DNA from: Mycoplasma testudinis ATCC 43263
Lineage (GTDB): Bacteria; Bacillota_I; Bacilli_A; Mycoplasmatales; Mycoplasmoidaceae
Reading direction: 5' to 3'
Assembly (NCBI RefSeq): GCF_000687795.1
Contig: NZ_JHXT01000006.1
Span: 1-63,346, forward strand
Length of the DNA stretch: 63,346 nucleotides
The first letter of the stretch is position 1; each line of letters starts with the position of its first letter. The position numbers and the translations under genes are program-made. Below the pieces are notes generated by a model, which was given only the letters and a program-made list of their open reading frames with translations, did not search any database and was not told the DNA's origin. This document shows positions 1 to 10,897 of this stretch, in pieces.

Positions 1-282
1 ATAAAATCATTGATTGAATGAAAACAATATTTTATGATTCAAAAGAAGATGAAACATCAAACGGGAGGTCATTCGCTTATAAGAATATTACAACACGCTC
101 AACTTTCGTCTGCCAAAAAATTAGACCAAAACTATCAAGTTGTGTATAATTTTTCAAATCAAAAAAGTAATATTATAGAAACAGAAACTATAACTTATAA
201 AAGTGGATCAAAGGGATTGCTAAAAACAAAAATGTTAGAGGGATATTTCATCAATTATTCCTTAGATAATACAATTCACTAA
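1..282 (+). CDS. C-terminal end of an unrecognised protein (5' truncated by window)
   Basis: Frame 1 is open from the first base, reading through a TGA (Trp) at 19-21, and stops at TAA 280-282, so the window begins inside a gene. About 93 residues are visible. They are polar and basic, with no membrane segment and no motif I recognise. A Met at 34 could be an internal start but lacks a clear ribosome binding site, so a truncated longer gene is more likely. A terminator-like hairpin follows at 321-359. Function unknown. Confidence 0.5.
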
Positions 283-320
283 CTGTTCTTCTACCACCTA
301 TTTATTTTATGAAACCTAAC

Positions 321-359
321 GTTAAGACTTCATAAAATTGAAGTTTTAACCTATTTTTT
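321..359 (+). terminator. Rho-independent terminator after the first gene
   Basis: Arms at 321-332 and 339-350 pair over 11 of 12 positions around a 6-nt loop, followed by a T-rich run (351-359). It separates the partial gene from the transporter operon. Confidence 0.6.
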
Positions 360-470
360 GAATATTTTTTAAAAAAAATGAACTTTTAGTATGGTTTTTG
401 CTTCAACTTGAGAGTTCAGATTTTGCAAGATAGTTTTAAAAAAGAAGTTTCTTTTTTTAAAATACATTTG

Positions 471-499
471 TTGACAATGAAAATTCTTTTTTCTTATTC
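471..499 (+). promoter_or_regulatory. Candidate promoter of the nucleoside importer operon
   Basis: A perfect TTGACA lies at 471-476, followed after 17 nt by TTATTC at 494-499. The start codon is at 521 with AAGGA at 511-515, so the leader would be very short. A T-rich hairpin (arms 438-446 and 449-457) lies just upstream and may be a second terminator. Confidence 0.35.
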
Positions 500-520
500 A
501 ATTTTCAATTAAGGATCAAA

Positions 521-2203
521 ATGCGCAATAAAAAGAAAATAGCCAAGATTTTGACCATTTCAGGTTCGGCGGCCGCAGCAGTTGCAGTAATTGCTGGCGG
601 AATTGCTGGCTCGTTTGGTAATTTTGGATATACCAGTACTGTTCAGTTAATCGTATCTGATAATAGTTCAACTTTAGCTGACCAGTCTTTTAGTGAATCA
701 TCATGAGATGGGATTCGTAACTTCTATATTGATGATGTTAAATTAAATTCAAATTCTGTTCCTCAAGCTAACGATAATTCAGTTATTGATGGTAACGGAA
801 TTTGAAAACGCCCCGGAACTGATGACCAAAGTCGTGTTAACACGTATAATAATGCTCAAAATGATGGATCTAAAATTGCTGTAGCAACAGGATTTAATCA
901 GCAAAATGCTTTAAATTTAGTTGTCGATCCACGAACAGATAACCAACAAGTTTTTTCTGATTTTGGATTTATTTTTGTTGACGGTGCAATGAGTACATCA
1001 GCTGCAGATGGGACCCCTTATAATGTTCGGAATATCTCAAGTATTACTTACCGAGCAGATCAGGGGTCATTTTTAGTGGGTGTAGCAACAGCAGCATACC
1101 TGAATTTAAATCATGATTACTTTCAAACGGTTGGGGAAATTAATCCTCAAGCTCCCGCAGCAAACCGAGACACTTATGGCGTAAGTAGCTTTGTGGGATT
1201 GGCTTTCCCATCTACATTGAACTACTTCATGGGATTTAGACAAGGAATTGCTTATTGAAACGAAGTTATGCAACCCCATTTAATGATTGACCAAAATACA
1301 CCAACTAAGAAAATCTCTTGGATCTCTCCAGATAATAGTTTCACAATGGCTTCTTTTTTGAGCGGTAGTTTTGCAGCTAACGAACAACGGGTTAATACGT
1401 TAACCCCTGCGATGTTAAATAATGGTGCATCTGTTATTTTCCCAATTGCTGGACCGCAAACAGCTCAAGTAGTAGCGAACGTCCAACAACAAGTTAATCG
1501 TCGTGCAGTTGTTCTTGGAGTAGATACCGCCCAAGAAAATATTACTGATTTACAATTCCCACTTAACGGAAATATCCCTTCAGATTTTAAAGGTTTAAAA
1601 CAACTAATTCCTTTTTCTTCACTTAAAGATTTGACGCTTTCTGTTAAGGATACATTAGAAGCCATTCGTACCGGAAAAACTGTTAATGGTTTTAATGGAT
1701 TTGGGTTTAATAATGTTGGTAACATTGATAATCGAGCGGTTGGAATTTCTCCGGCCGGTGATCAATTCTTAGTTGACCCGTTATTCTTTGTTTCTTCAGG
1801 AACAACGATTAGCGATGGGCAAACTTTAGACTCAACTGTCAATAGTATTCCTAAACAATTGTTAAGTAATGTGATTTTGGGAGATAATTCACAAGCACCT
1901 GATTACCAAACAAAGAAAAACGAAATTCTTGCTAACTATGGTCGAATTTTAACAGAAAACAATACCCGTGTAAAAGTTAAAAGTCCTAATGACGATGTTG
2001 GTGATTGAATGATTACAGGTGATAATCTAATTAAATCTTACGGGGCTGACCTTCCCGCAATTCAAAGTAGTGCACCAGCACCTAATGAAAATAACAAGTA
2101 TCCGTTAATCGCTGTTGGTGGTGGACCTGACTTCCAATCAGACTTAAAACCTGAAAATCGTTTAGATGGAACAGGATTCTTTTATAACATTGGGAAATCT
2201 TAA
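521..2203 (+). CDS. BMP/PnrA-family nucleoside-binding protein of an ABC importer
   Basis: 560 aa with internal TGA codons read as Trp. Family features of basic membrane protein/PnrA substrate-binding proteins (purine nucleoside capture) are visible: a segment like RADQGSFLVGVATAAY (around residues 175-190), SFVGLAFPS...FMGFRQG shortly after, and VIFPIAGPQTAQVV followed by VLGVDTAQE further on. The N-terminus is basic and then hydrophobic (residues 1-35), but there is no Cys lipobox, so it looks membrane-anchored by an uncleaved signal rather than lipidated. It heads an operon with the ATPase (2264) and permeases (3993, 5690), which supports nucleoside uptake. Start at ATG 521 with AAGGA 6 nt upstream. 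The exact substrate is inferred. Confidence 0.85.
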
Positions 2204-2263
2204 TTATGAAAAACATTATTAATTTAATTGTTTTGAATAATAAAAATAATCCAGGGAGAAGTT

Positions 2264-4006
2264 ATGAGTAATAACCAATTTAGCGAATATCATATTGATC
2301 GTAACGTGGCTAAAGACGCTTATGCTTTGCAAATGTTGGATATTCACAAAAGCTTTAATAATGGTCAAATTAAAGCTAATGTTGGTATTAATTTATCTGT
2401 ACTTAAAAATGAAGTTCATGCCATCATTGGTGAAAATGGTGCTGGAAAATCTACTTTGATGTCGATTTTATTTGGCTTATATGAACCAGATCGTGGGGAA
2501 ATTTTTATTCGTGGTGAAAAAGTTGTTTTTGCATCATCAAAAGATGCTGCAAAATATAATATTGGAATGGTGCATCAACACTTTAAATTGATTGATAACT
2601 ATAGTGTAATTGACAATATTATTTTAGGATCTGAAAAAACTGTTTTTGGATTAATGACTCGTGCAGAAAGCAGAAAGAAAATTCAAGCCATCATTGATCA
2701 ATATCAATTCAATGTTGACTTGAGTGCGAAAGTATCTACTTTAACTGTTGGTCAACAACAAAAAGTGGAAATTTTAAAAGTTTTATTTAGAAACCCCGAT
2801 ATTTTGATTTTTGATGAACCGACCGCGGTTTTATCCGATTCTGAAATCAGTGGTTTTTTGGACATCTTAAAATTGTTCAAAAAAGAAGGTAAAACAATCA
2901 TTATTATTACCCACAAGTTGTACGAAGTTAAAGAAGTGGCAGATGTTGCAACCGTGATCCGTAAAGGTGTGTATGTGGATACCGTTGATGTTAAAAGAGC
3001 ACCAGTTTCAGCAATGGCTGAATTGATGGTTGGTCACAAACTAGTTGAATCAATTAACGACTTAAAAAATGAATACGATGATGTCATTTTAGAAGTTGAT
3101 AAACTTGATTTGACTTTTGTTCCACCAATTGACTGGTATGTATCATTAGCAGAAAAGAAAGTTCGTCATTATTTTGATGAAGCTAAGAAGTTTTTAAGTT
3201 TCAAGAAATTGCATTCTAAAAATAAGAGCGAAACAACTTTACAAAACAAAAATGCATCTGTTGTGCCTAAAAGTGCAAGAACAGCTAAAGCTGAACCTGT
3301 AACAGTTAGTTTTAAAGTTAAAAAAGGTGAGATTTTTGCAATTGCTGGAGTGGAAGGTAATGGTCAATCTAAACTTGCAGAATATTTGTCAGGATTAAAA
3401 TTAGCAAAACCAAAAACTATTTTCTTTTATGGTAAAGACATTTCCCGAGATTCCATTAATAAAAGAACAAAAGATGGGATTAGTCATGTTCCTGAAGATC
3501 GTCATAAATATGGTTTGGTGTTAGACCAAAGTTGCCGTCGTAATGCAGTCAACAATCTAATTAATCATCATCCGTTTAGTATTGGCGGAGTAATTGTTGA
3601 ATATGAAATTGCTAAGTATGCTAATGAAATTATTGAAAAGTTTGATGTTCGAGGAACTGCTAATGGGACAGCTAATTCTCGAGCATTATCTGGAGGAAAC
3701 CAACAAAAACTAATTGTGGGAAGAGAAATTACTAAACCACACAAGTTACTAATTATGGTTCAACCAACTCGAGGCTTAGATATTGGTGCTATTGAATATA
3801 TTCACCAACGGGCTTTGGAAGAAAAAAAGCAAGGGAATACAATTATTTTGATTTCGTACGAATTAGATGAAATTTTGGCCTTAGCAGACACAATTGCCGT
3901 GATGAGTCGTAATACAATTGTTGGAATGGGAAACAAAGAGGTAATGACCCGGAAGAGAATTGGGGAATTATTAGCCGGGGAAGAGGTAAAACATGTCGAA
4001 GTTTAA
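2264..4006 (+). CDS. Nucleoside ABC transporter, double ATP-binding subunit (NupO/YufO type)
   Basis: 580 aa with two ABC domains, energising the importer at the inner face of the membrane. Domain 1 has Walker A GENGAGKST (about residues 57-65) and signature-like LTVGQQQ. Domain 2 has a degenerate Walker A (GVEGNGQSK), a good signature (LSGGNQQK) and QPTRGLD in place of the catalytic Glu, which is usual for the second site of this family. Between the domains is a lysine-rich insert (roughly 285-345), making it some 60-70 residues longer than the usual 510. AGGGAG precedes ATG 2264. The 3' end overlaps the next gene by 14 nt. Confidence 0.9.
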   Translation: MSNNQFSEYHIDRNVAKDAYALQMLDIHKSFNNGQIKANVGINLSVLKNEVHAIIGENGAGKSTLMSILFGLYEPDRGEIFIRGEKVVFASSKDAAKYNIGMVHQHFKLIDNYSVIDNIILGSEKTVFGLMTRAESRKKIQAIIDQYQFNVDLSAKVSTLTVGQQQKVEILKVLFRNPDILIFDEPTAVLSDSEISGFLDILKLFKKEGKTIIIITHKLYEVKEVADVATVIRKGVYVDTVDVKRAPVSAMAELMVGHKLVESINDLKNEYDDVILEVDKLDLTFVPPIDWYVSLAEKKVRHYFDEAKKFLSFKKLHSKNKSETTLQNKNASVVPKSARTAKAEPVTVSFKVKKGEIFAIAGVEGNGQSKLAEYLSGLKLAKPKTIFFYGKDISRDSINKRTKDGISHVPEDRHKYGLVLDQSCRRNAVNNLINHHPFSIGGVIVEYEIAKYANEIIEKFDVRGTANGTANSRALSGGNQQKLIVGREITKPHKLLIMVQPTRGLDIGAIEYIHQRALEEKKQGNTIILISYELDEILALADTIAVMSRNTIVGMGNKEVMTRKRIGELLAGEEVKHVEV

Positions 4007-5690
4007 TGGTCCGTTTCTAAAAAGCTTGTTAAAAAATAATACAATCGGTTTTTATGATAAGTATTTTTATCGGGCGCCACAAAAATCGTTGCGTCGAAAA
4101 TTCATTTCAGTTGTCTTCTTTATTTTAGTTGCTGTAATGCTGTCTTATTTTATTACTGTTTGATTGGGATCTAGACCAGCTTCTTTTGGCTTTATGTTTA
4201 GCCGCCTATTCGAAAGTGGTGCCGCTAATGTTCAAAACTTTATTTATCAGATTGCCATTTTTACAGTTGCTGGTTTAGCGTTTTCGTTTTGTATGAATGT
4301 AGGAATTTTTAACATCGGAATTTCTGGACAAATGATGGCTGGGGCTTCTACTGCATTCTTATTGATTAATGTTTTTCCTTCTGATTGAAAAACTATAGCT
4401 GGTGGTGGTCAAATTGTTACTTTAATTTTTTCTATTATTGGTGCAACTTTTGTAGCTACTTTAGTGGGTTTGTTTAAAGTTTATTTGAAGGTTAATGAAG
4501 TTGTAAGTGCAATCTTACTAAACTGAATTATTTTATTTATGGTTGCTTATTTAGTTCGAACTCCTGAAACTCAATTACTTGATAACGCAGCTAACAATAA
4601 TGGGTTTTTCAGAGCCATTCAATTGCCTGCGGGATATACTTTCTTCCAACCCGGTTTAGGATTTAACAACAACAGTGGTTGAGTATGATCTATAGCTGTA
4701 ACAGTTGTCTTAGTAATCATCATTTGAGCTGTAATGAAATTTACAGTTTTTGGGCACAAATTAAAAACAACTGGAACTTCGCCAACAGCTGCACAATACT
4801 TTGGCTATAACTACAAGAATCTACAATTGGCTTCATTTGCCATCTCTGGTATAATTGCAGGTGTGTTAGGTGTAATTGTTTACACTGGAACTTCTAATTC
4901 CTTAAATTTCGATGCCATTGGTGGGACACAACTAAATCAAGTGCCTGCAGAAGGATTTAACGGAATTGCCATTGGCTTGATTGCTTTAAATAATCCGATT
5001 GGAATTTTTGTAGTTTCAATCTTATTTGCTGCAGTTAATGCCGGCGCAGCTCAAGCTGGATTACCAGTTACTACCATTTCTTTAATCACTGGAATTATGA
5101 TGTACATTATAGCGATTTATGGATTAGCTTCGTACTTGCGTCCATGACGGTGGTTTTACTTATTAAAATACCGTAAGGCTAACAGTGAGAATTATCTTAA
5201 CTATGAAAATCATATGTCAGCAGCAGCAGAAAAAAGAACGTTTAAGATTGCTGATATGAGAGCTAGCTTAGTTCGTACAAAAACTGACATGATGTTAAAA
5301 AATCTTGATCCTAAATTCCGCAAATTTATAATTTCGTTCTTACTTACTCCAATTTACAAATTAGTTTTGATTCGTTTTAGCAAGCAATACCATTTATTAA
5401 AACATGCAATCAATGTTGAATATATGAAAGAACGTAATGAAATTCATGAAGAATTAAAGATGTCTTGTGCATATTCATTAGTCATTGACTGAGAGCAAAA
5501 AATTGAATTTTCACAAATCTCTAATGTAATGCCTCGCTTAAGTTTCTGAAAGAAAGATAAAGTCTTAGTAGAAAAATGAAAAATTGCTGCTCATGATGAT
5601 GAAATTATTAAACAAATTGAAAAACATGTTAATCGTGTTGAACAATGATTTGTAACTAACACGCCAAAACTTCCGGGAGGTCTTATATAA
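3993..5690 (+). CDS. Nucleoside ABC transporter permease 1 (NupP/YufP type) with long C-terminal tail
   Basis: 565 aa after joining the TGA-split reading frames. Residues 1-385 are a multi-spanning BPD_transp_2-type permease: the N-terminal helix FISVVFFILVAVML, then FNIGISGQMMAGA, a signature of this family. Residues 385-565 are an extra, mostly charged cytoplasmic tail with one hydrophobic patch (FIISFLLTPIYKLVLI) that ordinary family members lack. Start ATG 3993 lies inside the end of the ATPase gene; the stop TAA shares a base with the ATG of permease 2, so the subunits are translationally coupled. Confidence 0.87.
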
Positions 5691-6634
5691 TGCAACTTAT
5701 TAATATGTGATTTATATGAGGTCCTGCTTTAGCTTTAGGGGTATTAAGTGGATACTTATCAGAACGTGTTGGGATTGTTAACATCGGAATTAACGGAATG
5801 ATGACATTTGGGGTTTTATTCTTTTACATTTTTTCAAATGTGTTTGCTAATAGTCCAGATTTTAGTGGAGCTAATTTAGATGCATTCAACTGAACTTTCT
5901 TATTAGCCTTTTTTATCTCAGCTTTCTTATCGATTCCTGTTGGTGCACTATTTGCGTTAGCCGCCATTAAATTAAAAGCTGACCATGTCATTGCGGGTAC
6001 TGGAATTAACTTGTTAGCAACAGGAATTGGATTAGCAATTTCTGATCGTTCACAACGCTTTTTCGGACAAACTGCATTAGCTAACCGCTACGTTCCGTCA
6101 ACTGTTATTGGTAATTCTGGAATTAACGCTGAATCCGTTGTTACTTTTGTAATAATAATGGTTATCATTCTTTTAGTTTATGTTGTGATGAATTTCTCTA
6201 AACTTGGTTTACGTTACCGGGCATGTGGTGAAAATCCGAACGCTGTTGATGCACAAGGAATCAACGTTCTAAAGTACCAATGATTAGGAATCTTATTTGC
6301 TAGTTTTATTGCCGGTCTTGGAGGAGCATTGTTTGGATTCGCTTCGGTACGAAGTTCTTTTAATGGTGACGTTAATGGATTAGGATTTATTGCTTTAGCT
6401 TTATTAATCGTTAGCTCATGAAAAATTTTGCCAGGAATTATTTTGGCTTTGCTGTTTGAATTCTTACTTACATTTACCCAATTGGCTTTACCTACAACAG
6501 TTGGTTCAATTGAAAATACTTTCTTATTAAGAATGACTCCGTTCTTATTAACTCTATTTGTAATGGTAGTGTTTGGAAGGTTTGTGGTGCCGCCGAAGTT
6601 CTCGGGTAAACACTTTGATAAAGGATTACGTTAA
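5690..6634 (+). CDS. Nucleoside ABC transporter permease 2 (NupQ/YufQ type)
   Basis: 314 aa, of usual length for the family, with about eight hydrophobic segments. Near the N-terminus ERVGIVNIGINGMM matches the conserved GxxNIGxxG element; KADHVIAGTGINLLATG and GENPNAVDAQGINV are also family-like. The start ATG overlaps the stop of permease 1 (TAATG), with GGAGG at 5676-5680. It is the last gene of the importer operon; a terminator follows. Confidence 0.9.
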
Positions 6635-6656
6635 TCTTTTTCAAAGTTTAAAAATC

Positions 6657-6704
6657 AAATCCGTAAAGTTGTTTTATTAAAACAATGTTTTACGGATTTT
6701 TTTT
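6657..6704 (+). terminator. Rho-independent terminator of the nucleoside importer operon
   Basis: An 11-bp arm (6657-6667) pairs with 6689-6699 and runs into eight Ts. The interior contains a second self-complementary stretch (TTGTTTTATTAAAACAA). Confidence 0.8.
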
Positions 6705-6850
6705 GCTTATAAGTAAAGTTTAAGGTGGTTCTGGTTATTTTTGGTGTTTCAAATTGTAATACATCACTAATAAAAAATATTTCGAGAAAATAATGCCGGT
6801 ATATAATTTAGGTTATTTAAACAGATGTTCTGATTCAAGGTGTGTTGGTT

Positions 6851-8275
6851 ATGAAAAATAATTTTAAAAAAATAGGTTTGTGTTCAGCTTTAGCCATTGG
6901 TTTTCCAATAATTTCTGGAAGTATTTTATCAGCATGTAGTAATCTAAGAGAACCTGATTTGCCACTTCAAAATCAAGATGAAATTACTGATCTTCAAAAT
7001 TTTTATTCAGATAATGATAGTTATGTGTATCATCCAATCGTTGGTCAGAATTTAAAACCTAGTGAGATGTTTTTTCCAGATAATTTTGGTGTTAAGGAGC
7101 TTAACCAGAATATTTCAGCTGCCGATAAAAATGATTCAACAAAAGAAAAGAAATTAAACAACATTATAGATTACCTGAAAAATATCCATGCTGATGCATT
7201 TCTTAACATCAACGACTACAAAATGAAGTTTTCGGTTGCTAAAGTTGACGATGCTACAGGAATTATCATAATTAAGTATAGTGTTTACAAAATGTTTCAA
7301 GGCCAAACAATTTATTTTGAACAAACCGGAAAACAAACTAGATCAGATGTTGGCGGTTCGGCGTATTTTTATATTGCTGGATATAAAGCAAGCATTCAAT
7401 CAGATTGAGTAAATTATTTGAATCAGATCCCTAGTGAAGTAAATAATAACGATAATTATTATGTTAACCTTGACAATCCAAATAATGTCAATACTTCATC
7501 TCACCCGGCTGGTTTATATGATTCAATAAGCGATTTTAATAATGCAATGAGTTCTCAAAGTAGTAAACTTCCACAATTACCTACCAGCCTTTCTCAAAGC
7601 AACTATAAATATTTTTTAGAAGCTCCTACTTTTAGCTTTTCATCTTTAAATGGATCTGAACCTTATGGGATTTATCTTGTTGTTGATTATAGACCAATTA
7701 GTGTTTGATTACAGCACGCTCGATTGTATATGTCGCTTGCTAAACAAGATAAACAAGTAAATAATCCCAAAACTTTGACTATTCAAAATACAAAAATAAT
7801 CTACGCCTTAGATTCATTTGGTTATAATGATTTATTATCACAATCACCTGTGAGTCAAATGTCATTAACTGTATATGGTTATGAACAACTAGTCAATAAA
7901 GCCCAAGCCTTTATTGACACTTTAAAAGGAGGGGAATTTAAACTTAGTCCCAATATCTCCGATTCAATTAAAGATGCTTCATTCAAAATTAATAAGTTCT
8001 TTTCAAACGATGACTTCTTTTCTAATGAACAAATCGATGTTCTTAATTCTTATTTTGAACAACCAAAAGTATTTAATGCTGCAAATATCATATTTCCCAC
8101 TAATTCACACGATAGAATTCAGTTAAAGCAAATAGTTCATCCTGATCCAAATGATCACTTTACACTGGATGTTAGTTTTAGATTTAGTTGACAACAAAAA
8201 ACTTCACCACGCGAAACAGCAAAAACTGTTGATATTACCACCCCAATTTATAAAATTTCTGGTTTCGAGTCTTAA
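6851..8275 (+). CDS. Surface lipoprotein, unrecognised family
   Basis: 474 aa after reading TGA as Trp. The N-terminus is a signal peptide with lipobox ILSAC, lipidated Cys at residue 29, so it should be anchored on the outer face of the membrane. The rest is polar and rich in Asn, Ser and Tyr with beta-strand-like alternation; no enzyme motif seen. An in-frame GTG at 6842 exists, but AAGG at 6837-6840 is correctly placed only for ATG 6851. The gene stands alone between the importer operon and another lipoprotein. Function unknown; mycoplasma lipoproteins of this kind are often antigenic or adhesive, which is only a general inference. Confidence 0.75.
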
Positions 8276-8508
8276 ATAATTAGCGTCGTGAAATCAATTT
8301 GAGTAGTTGTTTTGTTAACTTAATTCAATTTTGGACGATACGATTTTAAAATCTTTTATTCAAACCATTTTTTATTTTATTTCTTGATTTGGTTTTAATA
8401 AAGCCAAATATGAAACTATTTTATAAGAGTGATTGTTTTGCAATGTTAACAACAATAATTTAATTAGTGGTTATTTATTCTGCTTTTTAGTATGTAAGGA
8501 GTAGAATA

Positions 8509-9837
8509 ATGCCATATAAGCATCTTATGCATAGGAATATTGTTATGAAACAATCTAGATTAAAACGTTTTACTGGATTAGGTATCGCTTTTGGGGGTTT
8601 AGTTGTCGCTGTCCCCGCAATTGCATCAGCATGCGGAAATTCTCAGACAACTGATCCTTCAACTGTTAAACCTCAACCGCAAGATTCGACTGTTAATCAA
8701 ACACAAAAAGCATATAAAGAAGATAACGCTGGAGCCGAAGGAATTCGCGCTGATTTACAAGCAAATTTTAGTACAAACTTATTATCAGAAACTTTAAAAG
8801 CTTATTTAGCAAATGCAAATAATATTGGTGACACCACTAAGGATTTCGCAGGTTCATTAAATGTAGCTCAAGCCATTAAGCCTTCTGTTACCTTTCATTA
8901 TTTTCTAGATAACGTTAACTATAATGAATCTAAGCAAACTGCTACCTTCAAAATTTCTGTAAAATCTAACGTTAAAATTGATACCAAAATTGCAGACAAA
9001 GATTTTAATTTTTCAGCAGATTCAGAATTTATTTTAGAAGCCAAAGATGCTCCAGTAAATTTAGTAACAGGAATAATTTCTGACGTTAAACAATCTGTTA
9101 AAACAACTAATAATTTTGTTAATAATAACATCAATCTCCCGGACAACGTTAATATCCCAGACCAAAACCTCACAGTTAATTTAGATTTGACATCAATTTG
9201 GTTAGCATATCTTACTAGCGAGAACAAAATTGCTATTCCCCCCATGGTAGACGGATCTAAAGTTGTTTCAACTACTGAACCAGATGCAAAAATAGTTTCG
9301 GACATTAAAGCAAATTCAACTAATTTAAAAGATTATTTGTCTAGTAAATTAGTTTCTGACAGCGATTTAGTTCAAGCTTCTGTATTGGTGTATGTGAACA
9401 TCCCTTCAGCGCAAATAAAAGAAAAGATAGCAACCCAACAAGCTCAAATGATCAAAACAAATCCTAGTTTAGCAACTACTTCGATAACACCGTCCATGTC
9501 TTGATTATTAGATAATTTCTCATATAACAAAGATAATCACACTGCATCATTTACTTTATTCACTAAGTTTACATTAAGTGTAAACTCTGATCCAAATAAC
9601 AAAGTTAAAGTAAGCCAAAGCTCAGAAATTGTCGTTGAATCGTATGCTAATAACGCTTTAGTTGATGCTAAAACAAATACTATTAGTGGGTTGGTATCTA
9701 ATGCTAGCATCGCACAGCACACTTTAGTTGATGGTAAAGAAAGTTCGTTATTTCCCAAAACTACTTTTGGACCTTTTTCAACCGATCCTATTGATGTAAC
9801 GGCTGCTTGGAATGCCTTATTAACTGCTAACAAATAA
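8509..9837 (+). CDS. Lipoprotein with two internal repeat units
   Basis: 442 aa. Lipobox IASAC gives a lipidated Cys at residue 42, after a longer than usual basic n-region; ATG 8509 is favoured because AAGGAG lies 7 nt upstream, though ATG 8545 would give a more typical signal length. The mature part is two homologous units: about residues 125-195 (YFLDNVNYNESKQTATFKIS...) resemble 329-400 (LLDNFSYNKDNHTASFTLF...), and each is followed by a short segment ending in a W-containing motif (SIWLAYLTSENK, AAWNALLTANK). The duplication suggests a repeated beta-rich surface domain. Function unknown. A strong terminator lies downstream. Confidence 0.75.
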
Positions 9838-9956
9838 AAAATTATAAAGACTTGGAAAAATTTCATTTAAGGATTTTTCAGAACAACCCTTTTGTGCTTG
9901 CTAAGTTTTTGTAACTGAAGCTATTCAACAATTGATTTTTAACTTCAATATTTCAA

Positions 9957-10008
9957 CAAATTAACACCTAGACCAAATAATCTAGGTGTTCATTTGCTGT
10001 TTTTTTTC
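9957..10008 (+). terminator. Rho-independent terminator after the repeat lipoprotein
   Basis: A perfect 10-bp stem (9963-9972 with 9981-9990), extended by CAAAT/ATTTG outer pairs, with an 8-nt loop and a T-run starting near 10000. Confidence 0.75.
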
Positions 10009-10360
10009 TTCTCGTACCTAATTTCATACCTTAATTCCTTGTCTTTTGTGTGCAAAAATTGAAGGATAGAGTATGAAGATGCTTTTTAAATTATATTTTC
10101 CCATCTTGAAATGAAATAACGTTTTTTTGTTTAATCTAATACTGAAAAATTAATATGCTGTGTATTCCATTTATTTTTATTGCTATTCATACTTGTGGAT
10201 ATACTTTACTTACATGCCTCATTCAGAATTCTTTGTAGATTCGATAATCTACAACGATCATTAATAAAGTACAAGGAAACGTTATTTTGGACTTTTGCTT
10301 TTTATCATAGACGCGATGACAAGAGAGGGTGCAAATTTTAAGATTTCACTATATTAACAA
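10009..10360. other. Non-coding stretch with a short palindrome
   Basis: No convincing gene. A perfect 8-bp inverted repeat (10233-10240 and 10247-10254, loop of 6) stands alone without a T-run. A 26-codon ATG frame at 10073-10153 has GAAGGA upstream and encodes a hydrophobic peptide, but nothing else supports it. The stretch precedes the DUF31 relic and may be eroded accessory DNA. Confidence 0.35.
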
Positions 10361-10531
10361 AAAATTGATAATTAAATATCAATACAATTAACCTAATGGC
10401 AATTGATTGATATATCTTATAAACTTCTAAATTACAAATTTAATTAACCATAAGAAAGGAATTTTGTTATGGCTTTATCCAAAAACAAAAGATTTTCAAA
10501 GCGCAGAAAATTTATTTCCTTTGTGCTTTCA
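10361..10531 (+). repeat. Leader and 5' end shared with the DUF31 gene at 46821 (copy A)
   Basis: This segment matches 46712-46883 by eye over about 170 bp with scattered substitutions. It covers the upstream leader, a palindrome (10377-10389 with 10401-10412), the ribosome binding site AAGAAAGGAATTT and the first codons (MALSK...). It marks the relic as a paralogous copy of the large gene. Confidence 0.7.
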
Positions 10532-10678
10532 GCAACTTATGTTAGTGATTTCTTAGGACAAGATCCTTATTCAAGATCAAATGTTTTGAGTTCTGGAAGA
10601 ATGAACATTCGTCTTGAACTTGAAGAAGTACTAAAAAAATCTAAAACTCCAATCATAGCCTTAAATTTAAATTCATAA
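10469..10678 (+). pseudogene. Relic of a DUF31 lipoprotein gene: first and last segments fused, middle lost
   Basis: The 69-codon frame starts like the intact 881-aa DUF31 lipoprotein at 46821 (MALSK..., then KFISFVLS) for about 21 codons, then jumps into that protein's C-terminal region: FLGQDPYSRSNVLSSGRMN corresponds to FVGQDPYSKSNVLASGRMN near residues 840-860 of the intact copy. Roughly 815 codons are missing, including the lipobox Cys and all catalytic residues. Leader and ribosome binding site are preserved, so it could still be transcribed and give a short peptide. An in-frame deletion between two copies' ends is the simplest reading. Confidence 0.75.
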
Positions 10679-10811
10679 TTTTTTTACCCTATCAGAAATT
10701 CTGTAAAACCAATCAATTTCCATCTGCCTAGCTTCCTCCTGGAATTAATTCTTTTTACGAGTTATTAGAAAAACACAAGTTTTCAGTTACGGATAGGTTC
10801 TAAGATGATAA

Positions 10812-10860
10812 AAAACGGTGCAAAAGAATTTGATTTTTCTTTTGCACCGTTTTAATATTT
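10812..10860. terminator. Bidirectional terminator between the DUF31 relic and the hexomutase
   Basis: A 17-bp perfect stem (10812-10828 with 10837-10853) around an 8-nt loop, with A-tract and T-tract on its two sides, placed between convergent genes. Confidence 0.8.
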
Positions 10861-10897
10861 TTTTTAACTCGTCTTAGTTATGAAAAATTTGTTTTTT

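Noticed and set aside
8919-9305. Opposite-strand frame of 128 codons inside the repeat lipoprotein
   Set aside because: Shadow of a clear lipoprotein with signal and lipobox on the plus strand; no binding site or domain.
10073-10153. 26-codon hydrophobic frame with a possible binding site
   Set aside because: Too short and without any conserved context; reported only within the intergenic note.
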